Shown: one piece after another, positions 1 through 5,100 of the stretch
Numbering within the stretch: the first letter of the stretch is position 1
Layout of the letters: every line of letters starts with the position of its first letter
From: an uncultured Oscillospiraceae bacterium
GTDB lineage: Bacteria; Bacillota; Clostridia; Oscillospirales; Oscillospiraceae
DNA length: 7,571 nt
Reading direction: 5' to 3'
Assembly: GCA_900762005.1 (NCBI GenBank)
Contig: CAAFEV010000271.1
Location: forward strand, 1 to 7,571
Program-made: the position numbers and the translations under genes
The notes under the pieces: model-generated
Seen by the model: the letters and a program-made list of their open reading frames with translations, nothing else
What the model was told of the DNA's origin: nothing
The model's database searches: none

Positions 1-99
1 GTAGGCTTTTTTCACATACTGTATGTAAATTTTCCCGTCTTTAGGGACGTGGACACTATGCGGTGGCATTTCTACTTGAATCTGTCTATCTAACGGCAT
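1..99 (-). CDS. Transposase N-terminus, IS1634/IS4-like (partial)
   Basis: Reading the minus strand from an ATG at 99 gives 33 codons open to the window edge, with no stop. The peptide begins MPLDRQIQVEMPP and ends with KIYIQYVKKAY. From memory, a short N-terminal beta-strand segment of the form HVPKDGKxY followed by a VKKAYRN-like stretch opens DDE transposases of the IS1634/IS4 type found in many Clostridia; this is recognition of style, not an alignment. The start is well supported: AGGAGG lies at 112-107 with a 7-nt spacer. The catalytic DDE residues would lie beyond the edge and cannot be seen. The gene points out of the window and lies downstream of the YibE/F gene on the same strand, separated from it by a hairpin terminator. 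It could instead be an unrelated gene with a similar N-terminus; the family assignment is the least certain part. Confidence 0.6.
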   Translation of the reverse strand, partial: MPLDRQIQVEMPPHSVHVPKDGKIYIQYVKKAY

Positions 100-106
100 T
101 ACAAAG

Positions 107-112
107 CCTCCT
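107..112 (-). promoter_or_regulatory. Ribosome binding site of the left transposase
   Basis: The minus strand reads AGGAGG, seven bases before the ATG at 99. This is a full consensus site and fixes the start of the partial transposase, which is too short to be found by length alone. Confidence 0.8.
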
Positions 113-117
113 AATCT

Positions 118-147
118 CAGTGTATGTTATCAGTATAACATACACTG
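118..147. repeat. 13-bp perfect inverted repeat upstream of transposase RBS
   Basis: CAGTGTATGTTAT at 118-130 is the exact reverse complement of ATAACATACACTG at 135-147, separated by the four bases CAGT. The repeat covers the -10 element of the predicted transposase promoter (132-137) and ends five bases from the ribosome binding site (107-112). It could be an operator for a DNA-binding protein. It could also be an RNA hairpin formed only in transcripts that read in from outside, because a transcript starting at the element's own promoter near 125 would lack the 135-147 arm. There is no T-tract, so it does not look like an ordinary terminator. Confidence 0.85.
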
Positions 148-160
148 CCAGAAAAAACAA
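132..160 (-). promoter_or_regulatory. Predicted promoter of the left transposase
   Basis: On the minus strand TTGTTT (160-155) and TATACT (137-132) are separated by exactly 17 bases, a good match to a housekeeping sigma-A promoter. The predicted transcript would start near 125, giving a short leader with the ribosome binding site at 112-107. The -10 element lies inside the inverted repeat at 118-147, so a protein bound there would block transcription. Confidence 0.65.
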
Positions 161-237
161 CCCTTTTTGTCCTTGTACGCCAAAGACTTCCGGGGTTGTA
201 TGTTACCTTTTTACGGGAATTTAGGTAAGAAAACGAG

Positions 238-266
238 ACGGGGATTGACGGTCTGTCAATCCCCGT
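238..266 (-). terminator. Hairpin terminator of the YibE/F gene
   Basis: Bases 238-249 pair perfectly with 255-266 (12 bp, core CGGGGATTGAC) around a 5-base loop. The hairpin starts 14 bases after the YibE/F stop codon. On the minus strand the stem is followed by TCTCGTTTTC, a broken T-tract rather than a clean run, so termination may be incomplete. It is the only barrier between the YibE/F transcript and the transposase gene at the left edge. Confidence 0.75.
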
Positions 267-280
267 TGAATATCCGTAGC

Positions 281-1786
281 TTAACTGTTCTTCTGCGGAT
301 GGCGGGTGCCGAACAGTGCCATGCCGATGAGCACCGAAAGCGGCACCGCTAAAATTACACCGGCGGAGCTTGCCAATGCTTGCACCATTTCCACGGAGAG
401 AAATGCGGTTGTCATGAGCTGTGTAAACGACGGCTCCAAGGACGAAAAGTAAATCATCATTACAAGACCGCCGCCGACCAGCGCAAGAATCAGCGTGTTC
501 GTCATTGTGCCGACCATATCGCGCCCGATGTTCATGCCGGACCTCAGCAGCTCGCGGCGCGTCAGATTCGGATTGACGGCGACCAGCTCGTTCATTGCCG
601 AGCTGATGCTCATGGCAACGTCATTGACCGCGCCGAGCGCGGCAATCAGGATTCCGCCGACCAGTAAATCGCCGATTCGGACGGAGTGCATCGGGTCCTG
701 TGTCTGCTTGATTTGCAGCAGTGCTTCGATTTTACCCTCGGCGACATACATTTTAAAGCCGTCCACACGCATGAGCTTGCAGGCAATATAGCCGAACAGC
801 ATGGCGAAAAATACGCCGCCGATGGTGCCGAGAATCGCGCAGACTGTTTTCTTGTTCACGCCGCCCAGTATCACGAATTCCACCACCGTTACATAGGCAC
901 ACAGGGCAAAGATCGTCAGCAGGGTGGGGTAGCCGTTGAGCAGCAGGGGAATGAGAATTGCAAATACGCACAGAATGGTCAGCCCCAGTCCCAAAAGGGA
1001 TTTTGCGCCGATTTTACCGCCGACCAATATGGTGATAAGCAAAAAGACGAGCACGACGGCGGCGGTCGGTACGGTGCGGTCGTAATCCTCCAAAAAGATG
1101 CTGTCCACCTTGCCGTCCGTGAGGGAGAAGGAGACGGTCACCGGGTCGCCGACCTTCAGCACTGTCCCGTAGAGATAGGAGAGGTTGTTTTTCAGAGAAT
1201 AGGACTCTCCCTCGTGCTCCCCGGAGGTAATTTCCACCGTAACGGTCTGACTGCCGACTGGGACATCCTCTACCTCCTGCTGCCCTTGGTAGTAGCTGTC
1301 TGTGATGGCGGTAACCTTGCCGCGTTCATAGAACACACCCGTCTGCTCCGCTGAATGCGGAACGCCCGGCGTGGCACGCGCCTGCGCGTAGGCAAGAAAA
1401 AAAACAACGGCGGCAAGGGTCAGAATTAAAACGGAGAGGATATTCGAGCGCAGCTTACCGCGCCGCTGCCGCAGACCGAGGATGACCTCGCGCCGCTCCT
1501 TCGGCCGCAGTTGGTTGTTATTCAGCTCATCGGCTCCGTCGTTCCTGCGCGAGAGGGGAGCGGAAAACCCGGCGACGCAAAGCCCGCCGACGAGAACTGA
1601 AACGGCGGCAAGTATTTGCAAAAGGTTATTGTCGCCGCAAAGCAGATAAACGCCATAGCCCGTCAAAGCCAACCCGCCGATGAGCAGCGCAATGGAAAGC
1701 GGGTCGCCGAAAATTGAAGCAACCGCATTCAGAACGGCCGTCCGGAGCCGATGCAAAGAGGAAGTCGGACGAGATTGTTTCTTCAT
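281..1786 (-). CDS. YibE/F family multi-pass membrane protein
   Basis: The 501-residue product is a polytopic membrane protein of the YibE/F family (Pfam PF07907), whose biochemical role is not established. Hydrophobic segments lie near residues 30-49, 55-74, 117-135, 240-257, 264-284, 286-308, 315-337, 372-396, 429-447 and 466-492. Residues 136-238 form a soluble, beta-rich segment between membrane spans, probably outside the cell. The family-typical stretch GALGAVNDVAMS is at about 384-395 and GRDMVGTMTNTLILA at 421-435; these polar residues inside a membrane region suggest transport, but that is inference. The start at 1786 has GGGG six bases upstream and a consensus promoter 40 bases further up. 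The first ~110 residues, with two extra predicted membrane spans and a basic linker (residues 80-113), go beyond the family core. The gene stands alone, is transcribed divergently from the large surface protein, and ends in its own hairpin. Family assignment is strong; function is unknown. Confidence 0.88.
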   Translation of the reverse strand: MKKQSRPTSSLHRLRTAVLNAVASIFGDPLSIALLIGGLALTGYGVYLLCGDNNLLQILAAVSVLVGGLCVAGFSAPLSRRNDGADELNNNQLRPKERREVILGLRQRRGKLRSNILSVLILTLAAVVFFLAYAQARATPGVPHSAEQTGVFYERGKVTAITDSYYQGQQEVEDVPVGSQTVTVEITSGEHEGESYSLKNNLSYLYGTVLKVGDPVTVSFSLTDGKVDSIFLEDYDRTVPTAAVVLVFLLITILVGGKIGAKSLLGLGLTILCVFAILIPLLLNGYPTLLTIFALCAYVTVVEFVILGGVNKKTVCAILGTIGGVFFAMLFGYIACKLMRVDGFKMYVAEGKIEALLQIKQTQDPMHSVRIGDLLVGGILIAALGAVNDVAMSISSAMNELVAVNPNLTRRELLRSGMNIGRDMVGTMTNTLILALVGGGLVMMIYFSSLEPSFTQLMTTAFLSVEMVQALASSAGVILAVPLSVLIGMALFGTRHPQKNS

Positions 1787-1825
1787 AAAATACCCCGCAC
1801 CCGAAAAATTTAATACTTACGCTAT

Positions 1826-1854
1826 ATTATAAGAAGAGAACCTCCTTCTGTCAA
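1826..1854 (-). promoter_or_regulatory. Consensus sigma-A promoter of the YibE/F gene
   Basis: The minus strand carries TTGACA (1854-1849), a 17-base spacer and TATAAT (1831-1826): a perfect match at both boxes with ideal spacing. The transcript should start near 1819, leaving a leader of about 33 bases before the ATG at 1786. The spacer contains AGGAGG, but this lies upstream of the start of transcription and has no start codon behind it, so it is not a ribosome binding site. A small dyad (CAAGCA-AA-TGCTTG, 1852-1865) overlaps the outer edge of the -35 box and could be an operator. Confidence 0.85.
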
Positions 1855-1999
1855 GCAAATGCTTGCGCAGGAGAGAAAATGGGCGTGAAAGCGACAGAAA
1901 AGGGCAAAATCAACAAATCTGAAAAAGTGATGAAAACACAACCCTTTTCAATAAAATAATAACTTGTTACACGACGAATAGAACGAAAAAAAAGAGCGG

Positions 2000-2021
2000 T
2001 TTTTGTGAATATCCACAAAAA
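2000..2021. repeat. 8-bp inverted repeat in the divergent region
   Basis: TTTTTGTG (2000-2007) and CACAAAAA (2014-2021) are exact reverse complements around AATATC. The site is about 50 bases upstream of the surface-protein -35 box, a position that suits an activator or repressor site. The arms are mainly A/T runs in an AT-rich region, so chance is a real alternative. Confidence 0.4.
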
Positions 2022-2071
2022 AGAGAAAAAGGGAAGTGCGGCGGCTTTTTTCAGTAGCAATCCGGCTTTGT

Positions 2072-2100
2072 TTGTGTTATTATATCCTTATCACTATAGG
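2072..2100 (+). promoter_or_regulatory. Candidate promoter of the large surface protein
   Basis: TTGTGT (2072-2077) and TATAGG (2095-2100) are 17 bases apart, a moderate sigma-A match. Transcription would begin near 2107, giving a leader of about 47 bases. The first leader bases can fold: 2104-2110 pairs with 2117-2123 (seven pairs, one G-T), a possible 5' stabilising hairpin. Other A/T-rich hexamers nearby could serve as the -10 element, so the exact promoter is uncertain. Confidence 0.45.
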
Positions 2101-2140
2101 TGTTTTTGCGCCCAAACGCAGAAGCACCGGCAAATTAACA

Positions 2141-2146
2141 AGGAGG
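2141..2146 (+). promoter_or_regulatory. Ribosome binding site of the large surface protein
   Basis: AGGAGG is seven bases before the ATG at 2154. Together with the signal peptide that follows at once, it settles the start of the 1728-residue protein. Confidence 0.9.
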
Positions 2147-2153
2147 ACAAACC

Positions 2154-5100
2154 ATGAGCAAAAACTATAAGAGAATTATTTCTGCGGTTTTAGCCGTAAT
2201 AATGATTCTCGCCATGCTCCCGACGCTTGCAACGGCGGCGAAGGAAACCTATACCGCAACTCCCATTACCGGGGTTCCGGCAGCGGGCGCGCCCTTCGTC
2301 ATCTATGCACCGAGCGGAAACGTGACCATGGGTGCGGAGGCAACCGGCGGCAAAGCAGCCGGCTACGGCGCGACGACCAATGAAGAAAGCGGTGCCATTG
2401 AAATCGTCGCGGGCACCGGTCTGTTCAAGTTCGCTGCCAATTCAGACGGCACCTACTACCTGACCTGCGGTGGCAAGTATTATACCGCCAGCTCCACCAG
2501 CGCGGCAGCGTTTTTGGACGCTCCGGCGGCGAAGGGCTCGAAGTGGAAGGTCGAAGTTCTCGGCGACGGCTATCGCATTGCAAACACGGACTTTTTTTAC
2601 GGCACCAGCCCCGCTTGCTTAGAGGTCTATAACTCTGCATTCAGCCCCTACGGCTACTCCGAGACGAGCGCAGCCATCTACACCATGAAGTTCTTCTCTG
2701 TGGAAGAATCCACGGTGGACGCTGACGGCGACGGCTACATCGGCACTAAGCCGATTGCGCAGCCCCTGCCCGCAGACGGCGACAAGGTCGTTATCTATAA
2801 CGAGTACGGCGGCGCGGTATTCGGACCGGAATCCGGCGATGCCACGGCTCCCTCGCTGAACCCCGTTTTCTCCACCAAGGACGATGACGGCAACCTCGAA
2901 GTCGGCAACGGCGGCCTGATTTTCACCGTACATAAGGACGGCGAATGGTACACCTTCGAAAACCAGGGCAAGTTCCTGCGTACCTCCGAAAACGCCAAGG
3001 ACGGCTCCAACGCAGAGTGTATTTTCTTTGATGCTACACAGAGCGATTACACCAAATGGAAAATGGAACAGGTTACCGGCGGCTACATTATGTACAACAA
3101 AATTGCAAAGTACAATAACAATGCCGTCTGCATCGAATTCTTCAGCAACTCCTTCAGCGGCTGGACCTACAACGGCTCCACGCACCTGTTCTCCATGAAC
3201 TTCTACAAGGTAGAAGACACCTTTAATCTCGGCTATGTCCTCAACCCGAAGGTCAACATTGAAGCCAACGACGCTTTTATCGGACTCGACTATGACTTCT
3301 CCTTCGTGCTGGATGATTTGACCGCCATTAAGGATCTTAAGGTGGAGTACAGCACCGACGGCGGTGCATATTCAGCCCTTACCCCGACCGAAACCAAAAC
3401 CTATGAGTACGACGCAACGGTGCCTCTTGCTGCTCTGGCAGGCAAAAGCACGCTGAACCTCAAGATTACCGCAAAGAATGAATACGACATGACCTATGTC
3501 GGCACGGCCGCCGTCACAATTAAGGACGAGCCGATTATCGACAGCGTCACGCCGCTGCCCAACGCGGCAACCGGCGACGAAAAGCGTCCGGAAATCAGCG
3601 CGGTAATTGCCAACTGCGGCAGCAATCCGACCGTTTCCATGAAGCTTGACGGCAACGCAATCAAGCCGACCGTTACCGCAAGTAAGATTTCCTACAAGCC
3701 GGAAACCAAGATGACCGATGACCGCCACATTGTTGAGCTGACGATTACCCGCGCCGACGGCAAGCAGGCTACCATGACATGGTCCTTCTTTGTCGGTCAG
3801 GCGGGCATGAGCCTGTACTTCGGCCAGATTCACTCCCATACCGCCGAATACTCCGACGGTGCCGGTACGCTGGAAGATGCCTACGAGCACGCCATGAAGG
3901 CGGACGATGTGGACTTCCTCATTGTCACCGACCACTCGAACTATTTTGACACCACCTCTACCGCAAAGACGACCAGCTACTATGACCTGTCCTCCCTGAC
4001 CAAGGGCAACAGCCTGACAAAGTGGGAAGAGGCAAGAGCCACGGCAGCCGAGTACAATGCCAAGAGCACCGATTTTGTTGCGGCTTACGGCTACGAAATG
4101 ACGTGGTCCGGCGGACCCGGTCATACCAACACCTTCAATACCTATGGCACCGTCTCGCGTAACAACAGCTCTCTCAACGAAAAGACCAACTCCTATGCCG
4201 GTATGCACCTGTACAATGACCTGATGGTCAACGCCAACAACGGCGTCGATGTGGACGGTAAGGCGGTTGCAGAGGGCGTTAAGACCAAGTACATCGACGA
4301 TGCCCCGGTTATCTCCCAGTTTAACCACCCGGGCACAACCTTCGGCACCTTCGACAACTATGCCGGCTATACCCCGATTCGTGACGTTGTCCTCAACCTC
4401 ATCGAGGTCGGCAACGGCGAAGGCGCGGTCGGCGGCAGTTCCTACTGGCCGAGCTACAGCGAGTACGACAAGTGCCTCGCCAAGGGCTGGCACGTCGCTC
4501 CGACCAACAACCAGGATAACCACAAGGGCAAGTGGGGCGACTCCAACACCTGCCGTGATGTTGTCATCACCGATGACTTTACCGAAGCCGGCCTGTACAA
4601 GGCAATGGGCGAACGCCGCGTCTACGCGACGGAGGACCAGAACCTGCGTATTTACTACTACCTCAACGAACAGATCATGGGTTCTATCATCGATGTCGGC
4701 ATGGAAGAGCCTGATCAGGTCACTATTTCCATTTCCGTATCCGATCCCGACGGCGAAAAGCTGGGCAAGATTGAGATTATCGGCGAGAACGGGCTGACCC
4801 TCAAAACCTACACCGCTGCCGGCTCCACCTTTGAAAAGAAGGAGACCATCGAGAACTCCGATGCCTACTACTACATCAAGGTCACTCAGGCGGACGGCGA
4901 CATCGCCGTGACGGCTCCTGTATGGCTCGGCGCAGCCACCCCGATTACGGCTGAAATCAAGACCGATGCGGCTCTGTCCGTCAAGGGTCAGTCCGAAACC
5001 ATTACCTCCACCGTCACCAACGGCGCACCGAACCCCTACGAGATTACCAAGGTTCGTTTCGTTCTTGAGGTTGACGGCGTCGAGAAGGGCACCATCTACA

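Larger units (their letters stand above)
1..165 (-). mobile_element. End of an insertion sequence (boundary unresolved)
   Basis: The partial transposase, its promoter and its upstream inverted repeat imply that the 5' end of an insertion sequence lies here. The outer end must fall between about 160 (upstream edge of the promoter) and 237 (the edge of the YibE/F terminator stem). I could not pick out a terminal inverted repeat because the other end of the element lies outside the window. The right coordinate given is the minimum needed to include the promoter. Confidence 0.5.
1787..2153. other. Divergent AT-rich intergenic region (367 bp)
   Basis: This stretch separates two divergently transcribed genes. 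It holds the YibE/F promoter at its left side, a candidate promoter for the surface protein at 2072-2100, a dyad at 2000-2021 and the surface-protein ribosome binding site at 2141-2146. The middle part (about 1870-2050) is rich in A and G on the plus strand and has no credible gene: the one open frame crossing it on the minus strand uses a TTG start, shows no ribosome binding site and runs into the YibE/F promoter. No RNA gene was recognised. Confidence 0.7.

Noticed and set aside
203..228. TTACCT/AGGTAA inverted repeat beside the left element
   Set aside because: Six-base arms with a 14-base loop are likely by chance in AT-rich DNA, and there was no second element end to compare with as a terminal inverted repeat.
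167..352. 61-codon plus-strand frame over the left flank
   Set aside because: TTG start without an RBS; it crosses the terminator hairpin and the 3' end of the YibE/F gene on the other strand.
686..1354. 222-codon plus-strand open frame opposite the YibE/F gene
   Set aside because: Antisense to a well-supported membrane protein; the His/Gln/Asp/Gly-rich product is the complement of hydrophobic codons.
1840..1847. AAGGAGG on the minus strand upstream of the YibE/F gene
   Set aside because: It lies in the spacer of the consensus promoter, upstream of the transcript start, and no start codon follows at a usable distance.
1851..2060. 69-codon minus-strand frame in the divergent intergenic region
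   Set aside because: It needs a TTG start, has no Shine-Dalgarno site, is Phe-rich because the region is A-rich on the plus strand, and ends inside the YibE/F promoter.
2619..3185. 188-codon minus-strand frame opposite the N-terminal modules
   Set aside because: Shadow of the plus-strand gene; composition is driven by complement of its codons and no recognisable motif is present.
4249..4797. Plus-strand out-of-frame open frames at 4249-4797, 4966-5394 and 5707-5991
   Set aside because: Their products are Arg/Ser/Thr/Pro-rich, typical of a shifted reading of a GC-biased gene, and the in-frame protein carries the PHP and amidotransferase-like domains without interruption.
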